From URNF01 sp045634325 (GTDB taxonomy: Bacteria > Bacillota > Clostridia > Oscillospirales > Acutalibacteraceae): DNA of 64,000 nt. The notes below the pieces were generated by a model. It saw nothing but the letters and a program-made list of their open reading frames with translations. It ran no database searches and was not told where the DNA came from. Positions within the stretch are counted from its first letter, which is position 1. Each line of letters opens with the position of its first letter. A program made the position numbers and the translations under genes. Where the stretch lies: NCBI GenBank assembly GCA_045634325.1, contig JAZRAA010000024.1:86399-150398 (forward strand). Reading direction: 5' to 3'. Of the stretch, positions 34,725 to 43,195 are shown piece by piece.

Positions 34725-35963
34725 GTGCAATACGGTTGTATCGGTGAACATCTCACCCACAGTTTTTCCAAAGAAATCCATGCGGCACTCGCCGATTATG
34801 CGTATGAACTGCGGGAAATTCCGCAAGGAGAGCTTCCCGCCTTTATGCAGGCGCATCCGTTTGACGGTATCAACGTCACCATTCCTTACAAGCAAGACGT
34901 CATACCGTTTTTAAAAGAAATTGACACCACCGCCGCACAAATCGGTGCAGTCAACACGATTGTCAACCGTGGCGGAGATTTATATGGATACAACACCGAT
35001 TTTTCGGGATTGGAAGCACTCATTCGTCACGCCGACATCACCCTTGACGGCAAAAAAGTACTTATCCTCGGCAGTGGCGGTACTTCTAACACTGCACTCG
35101 CCGTGGCAAAACATTTGAAAGCAAAAAGTGTATATAAAGTCAGTCGCAGCGGCAAAGACGGCTCGCTGACCTATGCCCAAGCGGCAACTGCGCACACCGA
35201 TGCGGAGATTTTAATTAACACTACCCCTTGCGGTATGTTTTCCCGTGACGAAGGGATGCCCATCGACCCCACCTTGTTCCCGCAACTGTCGGGTGTGGTG
35301 GATGCTGTGTACAACCCCTTGCGTACCGCTTTTGTGCTCAAAGCAAAGGAAATGGGTGTCAAAGCAGAAGGCGGTCTTTATATGCTCGTGATGCAAGCCG
35401 TGCGCGCATCCGAAATCTTTACAAACACCACCTATCCGACCTCCACCGTGCAGTCGGTATATGAAAAAATCAGAGCGAATAAGGAAAACATCGTGTTGAC
35501 GGGTATGCCCTCCAGCGGCAAAACCACCGTCGGCACGTTACTTGCACAAACTTTCAATCGTCCCTTTATCGACACCGACGTGGAAATTGAAAAGCAAACG
35601 GGTCAAACCCCCGCCGCGCTCATTACGAGCAAAGGCGAGTCGGCATTCCGAGACATTGAGACACAAGTGATACACGGTTTGCGCCATGTGAGCGGTGCGG
35701 TTATCGCCACCGGCGGCGGTGCTGTTTTACGACCGCAGAACGTGCAAGCACTGCGCATGAACGGTCGGTTGTTTTTCTTGAACCGTTCGGTAGAATTACT
35801 GCTCCCCACCGCTGACCGTCCTTTGTCAGCAGATGTGGATGCTATTCGCCGTCGTTTTGAAGAACGATATGCAACTTACGTTTCCACCGCCGACGTACAA
35901 ATTCCCGCCGACGGCACACCAAAAGAAGTTGCCGCATCGGTCGAAAGGAGTTTTCTTGTATGA
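34725..35963 (+). CDS. aroEK: Shikimate dehydrogenase-shikimate kinase fusion
   Basis: One 412-residue chain joins two consecutive steps. Residues 1-250 are AroE: GEHLTHSFSKEIH binds shikimate, Lys56 in INVTIPYKQDV and Asp92 in YNTDF are catalytic, and GSGGTSNTALAVA binds NADPH. Residues 252-412 are AroK: Walker A GMPSSGKT (260-267), FIDTD (281-285), FRDIE with Arg309, ATGGGAVL, and the lid ADRPLS. Each half is complete, so product shikimate can pass directly to the kinase. The GTG start at 34725 follows GGGAGAG. aroQ overlaps its stop by four bases. I see no frameshift or internal start that would split it. Confidence 0.93.
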   Translation: MQYGCIGEHLTHSFSKEIHAALADYAYELREIPQGELPAFMQAHPFDGINVTIPYKQDVIPFLKEIDTTAAQIGAVNTIVNRGGDLYGYNTDFSGLEALIRHADITLDGKKVLILGSGGTSNTALAVAKHLKAKSVYKVSRSGKDGSLTYAQAATAHTDAEILINTTPCGMFSRDEGMPIDPTLFPQLSGVVDAVYNPLRTAFVLKAKEMGVKAEGGLYMLVMQAVRASEIFTNTTYPTSTVQSVYEKIRANKENIVLTGMPSSGKTTVGTLLAQTFNRPFIDTDVEIEKQTGQTPAALITSKGESAFRDIETQVIHGLRHVSGAVIATGGGAVLRPQNVQALRMNGRLFFLNRSVELLLPTADRPLSADVDAIRRRFEERYATYVSTADVQIPADGTPKEVAASVERSFLV

Positions 35964-36400
35964 ACATTTTGGTTATCAACGGTCCAAACCTTAACATGCT
36001 CGGCATCCGTGAGCCCGCACTGTACGGTTCGGGTACATATGATGCGCTGTGCGAAAAAATCAGCGCATACTGTGCATCCAAAGGTATTACCGTTTCCTTT
36101 TTTCAATCCAACCACGAAGGTGCACTGGTAGACCGCATCCAAGCGGCATACAGTGACGGCACAAACGGTATTGTTATCAATCCCGGCGCCTATACCCACA
36201 CCAGCGTAGCGTTGTTAGACGCCGTCAAAGCGGTGGGTATTCCCACAGTGGAAGTGCACATCTCCAAAGTGGAGGAACGGGAAGATTTTCGACGGGTCAG
36301 TTTTATCCGCCAAGCCTGCATTGCCACCATCACCGGCAAAGGTTTTGACGGATACCTCGAAGCGATTGATATTTTAACGGAGACGACACATGAAAATTAA
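35960..36400 (+). CDS. aroQ: 3-dehydroquinate dehydratase, type II
   Basis: This 146-residue dodecameric-type enzyme dehydrates 3-dehydroquinate to 3-dehydroshikimate. It starts with ILVINGPNLNMLGIREP, has the catalytic tyrosine in YGSGTYD, QSNHEGALVDRI, and the substrate-binding NPGAYTHTSVALLDA. VEVHISKVEEREDFRR holds the catalytic His and Arg. It is unrelated to the type I enzyme (AroD). It overlaps the fusion gene by four bases and aroA by eleven, so translation is coupled through the middle of the operon. Confidence 0.96.
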   Translation: MNILVINGPNLNMLGIREPALYGSGTYDALCEKISAYCASKGITVSFFQSNHEGALVDRIQAAYSDGTNGIVINPGAYTHTSVALLDAVKAVGIPTVEVHISKVEEREDFRRVSFIRQACIATITGKGFDGYLEAIDILTETTHEN

Positions 36401-37607
36401 CATACAAAAAAGCACCGCGCATGGCACGGTGGCGGCGCCTCCTTCCAAAAGTATGGCGCACCGTCTGCTGATTGCCGCAGGGCTGGCAAAAGGAGTCAGC
36501 CGTATTCGTGGCGTATCGTTGAACGAAGACGTTTCAGCCACCATCGATTGTTTGCGTGCGTTGGGCGCACGGTGCGAAGTGAGCGGTGACACCGTCACCG
36601 TACATGGTGCCGACCTTTCGACTGCTATGCCCCTCGACACCTTACAATGCCGGGAAAGCGGCAGTACACTGCGGTTTTTCATACCGCTCGCATTGTTATC
36701 CGGCACACCCGTTTCCTTTACGGGTACGAAAAAACTGTTATCCCGCCCGCTCACCGTTTTTGAAACGCTTTGTAAAGAGCAAAATCTCTCTTTTACGCAA
36801 ACGGCAGACTGTGTCACCGTATGCGGCAGATTGCAAGCGGGAAAATTTGAAGTTGCGGGTAATATCAGCAGTCAGTTTATTACGGGATTGTTATTTGCGT
36901 TGCCGATGTTAGAAGGTGACAGCCGCATTTGCATCACACCGCCCATTGAAAGCGCCTCTTACATTGCCTTAACCTTACAAGCGTTATCCTCTTTCGGTGT
37001 GCAGGCGCATTGGGAAGATGACACCACGTTGTACATCCGTGGCGGGCAATGCTACCAACCAACCGACATCACGGTGGAGGGCGATTATTCCGGCACGGCA
37101 TTTTTAGAAGCATTTAATCTGTTTGACGGTACTGTGCAAGTCACGGGATTATCCGCCGACAGCCTGCAAGGTGACCGTGTATACCGTGAACATTTTGAGG
37201 CGTTGCAACAAAGAAACGCCACCATCGACATCAGTGATTGCCCCGATTTAGGTCCGATTTTATTTGCGGTTGCGGCGGCAAAACACGGCGGTGTATTCAC
37301 CGGTACCAAACGTTTGAAAATCAAAGAGAGTGACCGTGCTGCCGCTATGGCAAAAGAACTTTCCACACTGGGTGCTACCGTCACCGTGGAGGAAAACAAG
37401 GTGACCGTGTATGCCGCATCGTTGCACGCACCGCTTCTGCCCCTTTGCGGGCACAACGACCACCGCATCGTGATGGCAATGTCTGTTTTGCTAACATTGG
37501 TAGGCGGTGAAATCGACGACGCCGAGGCTGTGCGCAAGAGTTTCCCCGATTTCTTTAAAAAAATCAGTGAACTGGGAATTGAGGTGAGTGGCGATGCGAT
37601 TATCTAA
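36390..37607 (+). CDS. aroA: 3-phosphoshikimate 1-carboxyvinyltransferase (EPSP synthase)
   Basis: This enzyme adds enolpyruvate from PEP to shikimate-3-phosphate. The 405-residue chain shows PPSKSMAHRLLIAAGLAKG at the N-terminus, ESGSTLRFFIPLAL, the SSQFITGLLFALP segment, GDYSGTAFLEAF, and KESDRAAAMAKEL and HNDHRIVMAMSVL near the end, covering both substrate sites. The segment equivalent to the E. coli LFLGNAGTAMRPL loop reads LQCRESGSTLRFF, as in Gram-positive class II-like enzymes; glyphosate tolerance cannot be judged by eye. It overlaps aroQ and the following tyrA. Confidence 0.95.
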   Translation: MKINIQKSTAHGTVAAPPSKSMAHRLLIAAGLAKGVSRIRGVSLNEDVSATIDCLRALGARCEVSGDTVTVHGADLSTAMPLDTLQCRESGSTLRFFIPLALLSGTPVSFTGTKKLLSRPLTVFETLCKEQNLSFTQTADCVTVCGRLQAGKFEVAGNISSQFITGLLFALPMLEGDSRICITPPIESASYIALTLQALSSFGVQAHWEDDTTLYIRGGQCYQPTDITVEGDYSGTAFLEAFNLFDGTVQVTGLSADSLQGDRVYREHFEALQQRNATIDISDCPDLGPILFAVAAAKHGGVFTGTKRLKIKESDRAAAMAKELSTLGATVTVEENKVTVYAASLHAPLLPLCGHNDHRIVMAMSVLLTLVGGEIDDAEAVRKSFPDFFKKISELGIEVSGDAII

Positions 37608-38457
37608 AGATACAAACATCTTAATTGTCGGTTTGGGGCTTATCGGCGGCAGTTATGCCAAAGCACTCACCAAAAAAGGATATACCGTCACCGCCATCAC
37701 CAACGACCAAGCTTCTGTAGACTATGCACTGCAACACGGATTCATTGCAAAAGGCAGTGCGTTCCCCGACGAACAACTGATAAGTGAAGCGAATCTCGTT
37801 GTGTTCGCCCTGTATCCGCAGGTGTTTCTCGATTGGTTGAAAGACTACCAACATCTGTTTGCCCCCGACACCGTTCTCACCGACGTGACCGGCGTGAAAG
37901 GTTCGGTCGTGTATGCGGCACAAGAATTGTTACGAGAGGACGTCGAATTTATCGCGGCGCACCCCATGGCAGGTAAAGAGGTATCGGGTGTCGAAAACAG
38001 CGATGAAACTATTTTTAAAAATGCGAACTACATCGTCACACCCACCAATAAAAACACACCGCAAGCTATCGCAATGTGTGAGCAATTGGGACATGAACTC
38101 GGCTTTTTGCGTGTGTCCTGCCTGTCTCCTGAACAACACGACGACATGATTGGGTTTTTATCGCAGCTCACCCACTGCATCGCCGTGTCACTGATGAACT
38201 GTAACGAAACCGAAGGCATGGAAGCCTATACGGGTGACTCGTTCCGTGATTTGACACGTATTGCACGTATCAACGATAAAATGTGGGCGGAACTGTTTAT
38301 GTGTAACCGTGACATGTTGTTAAAACACATGGATGCGTTCGCAGACACATTCGCACAGTTTCGTCAAATGCTATATGATAGCGATGTGGACGGTATGCGC
38401 CATGCTATGCGCCATTCCACCGCACGTCGCGCCTTGTTTGATAAAAAGAAAGATTAA
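37594..38457 (+). CDS. tyrA: Prephenate dehydrogenase
   Basis: This 287-residue NAD-dependent enzyme converts prephenate to 4-hydroxyphenylpyruvate on the tyrosine branch. The Rossmann motif is ILIVGLGLIGGSYAKAL. Substrate-side features are DVTGVKGSVV, then AAHPMAGKEVSGV with the catalytic His, and LTHCIAVSL. There is no ACT domain and no fused mutase; the mutase is on PheA. The ATG at 37594 follows GAGGTGA with six bases between, so it is preferred over the in-frame GTG at 37588. It overlaps aroA by 14 bases. Confidence 0.93.
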   Translation: MRLSKDTNILIVGLGLIGGSYAKALTKKGYTVTAITNDQASVDYALQHGFIAKGSAFPDEQLISEANLVVFALYPQVFLDWLKDYQHLFAPDTVLTDVTGVKGSVVYAAQELLREDVEFIAAHPMAGKEVSGVENSDETIFKNANYIVTPTNKNTPQAIAMCEQLGHELGFLRVSCLSPEQHDDMIGFLSQLTHCIAVSLMNCNETEGMEAYTGDSFRDLTRIARINDKMWAELFMCNRDMLLKHMDAFADTFAQFRQMLYDSDVDGMRHAMRHSTARRALFDKKKD

Positions 38458-38480
38458 ATTTTAAGGAGACCCTATATACC

Positions 38481-39509
38481 ATGAACATGCAATTTATCGG
38501 CAAATTGCCCATTCCGCAAGAAATCAAAGCACAGTATCCGTTGTCGGATGAATCGGCAAAGATCAAAGCCGCTCGTGACAAGGAAATCGCAAAAGTATTC
38601 AGTGGCGAAGATGACCGCATGGTGCTGGTCATCGGCCCTTGTTCTGCTGACCGCGAGGATGCGGTGCTGGAATATATCGGGAAACTGCGCGTGGTGCAGG
38701 ATAAGGTGAAAGATAAACTTATCATCATCCCCCGCATCTATACCAACAAACCCCGCACCACCGGCGCAGGCTACAAAGGTATGTTACACTATCCCGACCC
38801 CAACGAGAAGCCCAACCTCATCAGAGGCGTTATTGCTATTCGTAAAATGCACATGAAAGCACTTGCCGACTATCAAATGAGCAGTGCTGACGAAATGCTG
38901 TATCCCGAAAATCACCGTTATTTGAACGACCTTTTGTCGTATGTCGCGGTGGGCGCACGTTCAGTGGAAAATCAGCAACACCGCTTGACTGCCAGTGGTC
39001 TTGCCATTCCGGTTGGTATGAAAAACCCCACCGGCGGCGATTTGTCGGTCATGATGAATGCCATCTATGCGGGTCAACATCCCCACACGTTCTGCTATCG
39101 CAACTGGGAAGTGAAAAGCGCCGGTAATCCCTACACCCACGCTATTCTGCGTGGATACGTTGACCAAGACGGCAAAGCATATCCCAATTATCACTACGAA
39201 GATTTGGTGCGCTTGCATGAGTTGTACGCCGAATCCAAACTCGCAAACCCCGGTGTCATTGTGGATACCAACCACTCCAATTCGGGTAAAAAATATCTGG
39301 AGCAGGTGCGTATCACCAAAGAAGTGTTACACAGTTGTCGGTATAATCCCGATGTTCGAAAACTGGTCAAAGGCTTCATGATTGAAAGTTATCTCGTGGA
39401 CGGCGCACAAAAAGTGGACGGTGACGTATACGGCCAATCCATCACTGACCCGTGTATCGGTTGGGACAAAACCGAACGTCTCATTTTGGAAATTGCCGAC
39501 GTGTTATAA
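38481..39509 (+). CDS. 3-deoxy-7-phosphoheptulonate synthase (DAHP synthase, class I)
   Basis: This enzyme joins PEP and erythrose-4-phosphate to DAHP, the entry step of the shikimate pathway. The 342-residue length and motifs such as VLVIGPCSADREDAVLEYI, then PRTTGAGYKGML, ARSVENQQHR, NPTGGDLSVMMNAI and DTNHSNSGKK, place it in the E. coli AroF/G/H-like class I-alpha group, which is usually feedback-inhibited by an aromatic amino acid through an N-terminal extension. Which amino acid inhibits it cannot be read off. The ATG follows AAGGAGAC. It is the ninth and last biosynthetic gene of the operon, 23 bases after tyrA. Confidence 0.94.
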   Translation: MNMQFIGKLPIPQEIKAQYPLSDESAKIKAARDKEIAKVFSGEDDRMVLVIGPCSADREDAVLEYIGKLRVVQDKVKDKLIIIPRIYTNKPRTTGAGYKGMLHYPDPNEKPNLIRGVIAIRKMHMKALADYQMSSADEMLYPENHRYLNDLLSYVAVGARSVENQQHRLTASGLAIPVGMKNPTGGDLSVMMNAIYAGQHPHTFCYRNWEVKSAGNPYTHAILRGYVDQDGKAYPNYHYEDLVRLHELYAESKLANPGVIVDTNHSNSGKKYLEQVRITKEVLHSCRYNPDVRKLVKGFMIESYLVDGAQKVDGDVYGQSITDPCIGWDKTERLILEIADVL

Positions 39510-39599
39510 AGCACAGATTGTACCGCCCCCGCATAGTATGAGATGGATAGGCTCAAGTAGTCTGTCCTCTCTACATCCTCATGCGGAGGTGAAATCAAT

Positions 39600-39845
39600 A
39601 TGTGCAACGGTCTCTTATTTATCATTGCAGCGTGGCTGATTATCGCTAACAGTGATAGCTGCGGTTGCGGTTGTGCTCGTGAAAACGATTGCGATTGGGG
39701 TTGTTCACGCAACAACGGTTGCGGTTGCGGTCATACCAATCATCGTCAGTGCCGTGAAAACGGTTGCGGTTGCGAAAACCACGGCTGTGCAAGTGCTGTG
39801 AACAACTGCGATAACGTGCGTGTGGTTAACTCCTGCGGTTGCTAA
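39600..39845 (+). CDS. Small cysteine/glycine/asparagine-rich protein
   Basis: I do not recognise a characterised family. The 81-residue product begins with a short hydrophobic stretch (about 4-17, LLFIIAAWLIIA). The rest is almost all Cys, Gly, Asn, Asp, Arg and His, with repeated CGCG and GCGC units; about one residue in five is cysteine, and there are three histidines. It resembles the small high-cysteine proteins of Clostridia that some pipelines label chorion-class (from memory, not checked). Metal binding or a disulfide-crosslinked surface or spore-coat role are both plausible. GCGGAGGTG gives a strong ribosome binding site. It lies 90 bases after the aro operon, before a perfect terminator. 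Confidence 0.75.
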   Translation: MCNGLLFIIAAWLIIANSDSCGCGCARENDCDWGCSRNNGCGCGHTNHRQCRENGCGCENHGCASAVNNCDNVRVVNSCGC

Positions 39846-39857
39846 TCTCATTTAAAC

Positions 39858-39897
39858 ACAAAAAGAACCGCTCAACTTTCGTTGAGCGGTTCTTTTA
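39858..39897. terminator. Bidirectional terminator
   Basis: AAAAGAACCGCTCAAC (39861-39876) pairs perfectly over 16 bases with GTTGAGCGGTTCTTTT (39881-39896). It serves the cysteine-rich gene and the convergent ABC importer. Confidence 0.9.
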
Positions 39898-39900
39898 CTT

Positions 39901-40632
39901 TTATAATACACAACTTAAAAATTCTTTTGTGCGTTCTTCTTTGGGGTTGTTGAAAATTTCATCTGGCGTGCCTTGTTCACAAATCACACCATCCGACATA
40001 AAAATCACACGGTCAGCAACGTCACGAGCAAAGCCCATTTCGTGCGTGACCACCACCATGGTCATACCTTCCGCCGCCAACTCTTTCATGACCTGCAACA
40101 CCTCACCCACCATTTCGGGGTCGAGTGCCGAGGTCGGTTCGTCGAACAACATAATGTCGGGATTCATAGCAAGCGCTCTGGCGATAGCCACACGCTGTTT
40201 CTGACCGCCAGACAGTTGATGGGGATACACGTCCGCTTTATCCTCTAACCCAACACGGCGTAACAATGTCATCGCTTTTTCTTCCGCTTGCGCCTTGGTC
40301 ATCAATTTCAGTTCAACGGGCGCGAACATGATGTTCTTTTTCACCGTCATGTGTGCAAACAGATTGAACTGCTGAAATACCATGCCGATATTGCGGCGCA
40401 CCTGATTGATGTCAATTTTCGGGTCGGAAATGCGAAAACCGTCCACCTCAATCGTCCCCGAGGTGCACTCCTCCAAACGATTGAGACAACGCAAGAAGGT
40501 GGATTTGCCCGAACCGGACGGACCGATTAAGCACACCACTTCGCCTTCTTCAATTTCCATATCAATGCCGCACAATACATGCAGGTCATCAAAACTTTTA
40601 TGCAGGTCGGTGACCTTAACCTTTTTTGTCAT
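39901..40632 (-). CDS. Polar amino acid ABC transporter, ATP-binding subunit
   Basis: This 243-residue GlnQ/HisP-type ATPase has Walker A GPSGSGKST, the Q-loop in FQQFNLFAHMTV, the signature LSGGQKQRVAIARAL, Walker B IMLFDEPTSALDP and the His switch VVTHEMGFA. It energises the permease encoded just upstream, with which it overlaps by 17 bases. The ATG at 40632 gives the standard N-terminus; a longer in-frame start lies inside the permease gene. The substrate is a polar amino acid, not identifiable by eye. Confidence 0.92.
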   Translation of the reverse strand: MTKKVKVTDLHKSFDDLHVLCGIDMEIEEGEVVCLIGPSGSGKSTFLRCLNRLEECTSGTIEVDGFRISDPKIDINQVRRNIGMVFQQFNLFAHMTVKKNIMFAPVELKLMTKAQAEEKAMTLLRRVGLEDKADVYPHQLSGGQKQRVAIARALAMNPDIMLFDEPTSALDPEMVGEVLQVMKELAAEGMTMVVVTHEMGFARDVADRVIFMSDGVICEQGTPDEIFNNPKEERTKEFLSCVL

Positions 40633-41296
40633 AGTTAAACTTCTTCTCCACAAATTTTGAAAGTATCATCAATACCGAGATGACAACCAAATAATAGATA
40701 GCAACGAGTATGTACGTTGCAAAGAATTGGAAAGACGCGCCGACATAGATTTTGGCTTTGTTGACCAATTCCGCCAAACCGATAACCGACAAAATGGAGG
40801 TATCTTTCACGGTGATGATAAACTGGTTGACGAGCGACGGAATGGTGATTTTCAGCGCTTGGGGCAATACCACCTTCACCATCGTTTTAGACGAGGACAA
40901 TCCCAAACTGCGAGAAGCCTCAATCTGTCCGACATCCACCGCTTGAATGCCACTGCGAAAAATCTCGGATAAATACGCACCTGCGTTGAGACTGAGCGTA
41001 ATCACACCGGCAGCAAAGGGGGTCAAGGTAAACGTAGGAGCAATGGTGTTTTGCACCAACTGCGGAATACCGAAATACACCACAAACGCCTGCACAATCA
41101 TCGGCGTGCCACGGATAACCCATACATATACCGCAGAAATACCTTTCAATATTTTATTTTTCGACAACCCCATCAAGCACGCAAACAAACCGATGAAAAA
41201 ACCGATGAGCAGCGCAAGCAACGAAATGCCGATGGTCAGTTTGATACCTTCCAACAAAAGCGGAGTCGCTTCATGCAGGACTTTTTCAAAATTCAT
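40616..41296 (-). CDS. Polar amino acid ABC transporter, permease subunit
   Basis: This 226-residue protein of the HisM/GlnP family has about five membrane spans, the opening LLLEGIKLTIGISLLALLIG, the RGTPMIVQAFVVYFG motif, and the ATPase-contact EAA loop EASRSLGLSSSKTMVKVVLPQAL. One permease gene only is present, so it probably forms a homodimer with two ATPases. The ribosome binding site is weak (GAGTG). The gene lies about 70 bases after the binding-protein gene, behind an attenuating hairpin. Confidence 0.92.
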   Translation of the reverse strand: MNFEKVLHEATPLLLEGIKLTIGISLLALLIGFFIGLFACLMGLSKNKILKGISAVYVWVIRGTPMIVQAFVVYFGIPQLVQNTIAPTFTLTPFAAGVITLSLNAGAYLSEIFRSGIQAVDVGQIEASRSLGLSSSKTMVKVVLPQALKITIPSLVNQFIITVKDTSILSVIGLAELVNKAKIYVGASFQFFATYILVAIYYLVVISVLMILSKFVEKKFNYDKKG

Positions 41297-41319
41297 AATA
41301 ACACTCTCACACCAAACAC

Positions 41320-41345
41320 AGCACCGACCTTATTCGGTCGGTGCT
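41320..41345 (-). terminator. Attenuating hairpin between binding protein and permease
   Basis: AGCACCGACC (41320-41329) pairs with GGTCGGTGCT (41336-41345). There is no T-run after it, so it is more likely a partial terminator or RNA-stabilising hairpin that keeps binding-protein mRNA in excess. Confidence 0.6.
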
Positions 41346-41366
41346 ACGTTTGGAAACTTTCACAAA

Positions 41367-42149
41367 TTACTCGTTGACGGTGATGCCGTATTTTGCAAGG
41401 ATATTGGCATAGGTGCCGTTTGCCTTGATGTTTTTCAGGCCCGCGTTGAATTTTTCAATCAATTCGGGGTTCAAACCTTTTTTCACAGCAAAACCATACG
41501 GTGCGGGATTGATAGTATCACCCACAGTGACCAGTTTGATGCCGTTTTTGATTGCCTCACCGGCAACCGCACGGTCTTCAAAACACACGGTTTTATCGTT
41601 GATAACCGTCTGGTACATGGTGGGGGAATCTTCATAGTATTTAATAGTGAAACCATATTGGTCCTTAATGGATTCAGCATAATCTGCACCCATCGTACCG
41701 GTCTTGGCAGCAATTACTTTGCCTTTCAAATCGTCCAGTGAATCAATGCCGCTGTCCGCGGAGGTGCACATAATCTGACCGTCAGTGAAATACGGTTCGG
41801 AGAAATCATAGATTTCTTTGCGGTCTTCACGAATGGTCATACCGGCAATCATCGCGTCCGCCTGGCCGGACTGCACGTTACCGCAGGAAGCGTCAAAACC
41901 GACGTTCCACATTTCATATTGGAAACCTTGGTCAGCAGCAATCGCAGCGAGCAAATCCATATCAATGCCGACGTACGCACCTTTGCCGTCGTTTGCGGTT
42001 TGATCCCAATATTCAAACGGCGCAAACGCATTATCCGAACAAATTTTATATACCTTATCATCCGTAGGTTTGGCACCGCAAGCCGCAAAGCAAGCAACCA
42101 TCATCATAACAGCGAGAGAAACAGCCAATACACGCATCATTTTTTTCAT
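41367..42149 (-). CDS. Polar amino acid ABC transporter, substrate-binding lipoprotein
   Basis: This 260-residue extracellular lipoprotein has a lysine-rich signal (MKKMMRV), a hydrophobic core, and a lipobox ending at Cys24 (FAAC). The mature part is a SBP_bac_3 family binding protein: FAPFEYWDQ, then VGIDMDLLAAIAAD, AGMTIREDRKEIYDFSEPY and the late AVKKGLNPELIEKFN. It captures an amino acid and delivers it to the permease encoded downstream. The ATG at 42149 follows GGAAAGG. The family includes glutamine, arginine, lysine and cystine binders; specificity is not assignable here. Anchoring requires Lgt, encoded at 14 kb. Confidence 0.93.
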   Translation of the reverse strand: MKKMMRVLAVSLAVMMMVACFAACGAKPTDDKVYKICSDNAFAPFEYWDQTANDGKGAYVGIDMDLLAAIAADQGFQYEMWNVGFDASCGNVQSGQADAMIAGMTIREDRKEIYDFSEPYFTDGQIMCTSADSGIDSLDDLKGKVIAAKTGTMGADYAESIKDQYGFTIKYYEDSPTMYQTVINDKTVCFEDRAVAGEAIKNGIKLVTVGDTINPAPYGFAVKKGLNPELIEKFNAGLKNIKANGTYANILAKYGITVNE

Positions 42150-42196
42150 TTCAAAGCATCCTTTCCAACATTGGTAAATTTTATCTGCTAAAAGCA

Positions 42197-42225
42197 AGTA
42201 TACAATATACACCTATAAAAGTCAA
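42197..42225 (-). promoter_or_regulatory. Promoter of the amino acid ABC operon
   Basis: On the minus strand, TTGACT (42220-42225), 17 bases, TATACT (42197-42202). The -35 box overlaps the gluQ stop codon. Confidence 0.72.
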
Positions 42226-43175
42226 GTTTGCACACAAGACAACAATCCGCAATCACACAAGCGAATATCCTCTCTTTTAACCGTATCCCAGCGAAACAAC
42301 GGCACCAGCTCATCAATGGAAATGGGCCTGTGTTCCGACAAGATGCCGCAATTATATGCAAGCATACCAACCAGCGGTTCAGGGGAAGAAAAATGCTGAC
42401 GCAAAGCGCCGATGTCCAGTGCACGATCACGTTTGGCAAGACGAGAGCCGTCCGCACCCAGTAACAGCGGGATATGATAATAGTCAGGGGGTGTAAACCC
42501 TAACAATTCATATAAATACAGTTGTCTGGGGGTAGAGCCCAGCAAATCTCGTCCACGCACCACCTGGGTCACACCGGTCAACGCATCGTCCACCACCACC
42601 GCCAACTGATATGCGAAAATGCCGTCCGAACGACGCAATAAAACGTCTCCGCAATCGGTGTCCAATCGTTCACTGTATGCGCCTTGCAAGCCGTCCAAAA
42701 ATGCAATTTCCCGTTTGGGCACACGCAACCGCCATGCAGGCGCGCGATTGGCGGGCGGCGTTTCGCCGTTTTCCAAAGCTTTGCGGCATCGCCCGTCATA
42801 CACCGGCATACCGTCACTGCCATGCGGGGCAGATGCGGCGTGCAATTGCGCACGGGTGCAGTAACAAGGGTACAACAGTCCCTTTTCTCGCAACCGTTCC
42901 AACTGCTGTGCATACAAAGTGGTACGGGCACTTTGATAATCGGCGGGGTCTTCCCCGCCGTCCCATTGAAAACCCAACCAATGCAAATCATCTATGAGCA
43001 TCTCAATGTTTTGCGGGGTACAACGAGCCGTGTCAATATCCTCCATGCGCAACAATGCTTTTCCGCCGACGCTTTTGGCGGACAAATATGCAAGCAAGGC
43101 ACATAAAACGTTTCCCAGATGTAAACGACCGGAGGGAGACGGCGCAAAACGTCCTACGACCTTTCTTTCCACCAT
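42222..43175 (-). CDS. gluQ: Glutamyl-Q tRNA(Asp) synthetase
   Basis: This 317-residue enzyme resembles the catalytic half of glutamyl-tRNA synthetase without an anticodon-binding domain. It attaches glutamate to the queuosine base in tRNA-Asp. The signature HLGN is within FAPSPSGRLHLGN (10-22). A zinc site is formed by Cys104, Cys106, Tyr126 and Cys130, as in YadB/GluQ. SRLAKRDRALDI replaces the KMSKS loop. The ATG at 43175 follows AAGGAGGG. It sits 20 bases after gpsA in a minus-strand operon. A discriminating glutamyl-tRNA synthetase would be about 480 residues, so that alternative is unlikely. Confidence 0.92.
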   Translation of the reverse strand: MVERKVVGRFAPSPSGRLHLGNVLCALLAYLSAKSVGGKALLRMEDIDTARCTPQNIEMLIDDLHWLGFQWDGGEDPADYQSARTTLYAQQLERLREKGLLYPCYCTRAQLHAASAPHGSDGMPVYDGRCRKALENGETPPANRAPAWRLRVPKREIAFLDGLQGAYSERLDTDCGDVLLRRSDGIFAYQLAVVVDDALTGVTQVVRGRDLLGSTPRQLYLYELLGFTPPDYYHIPLLLGADGSRLAKRDRALDIGALRQHFSSPEPLVGMLAYNCGILSEHRPISIDELVPLFRWDTVKREDIRLCDCGLLSCVQT

Positions 43176-43195
43176 ATCTCCCTCCTTTTTCAATG

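Noticed and set aside
35450..35520. Possible frameshift joining separate aroE and aroK genes
   Set aside because: The frame is continuous with sensible linker residues (about 235-255), and no ribosome binding site precedes the kinase half.
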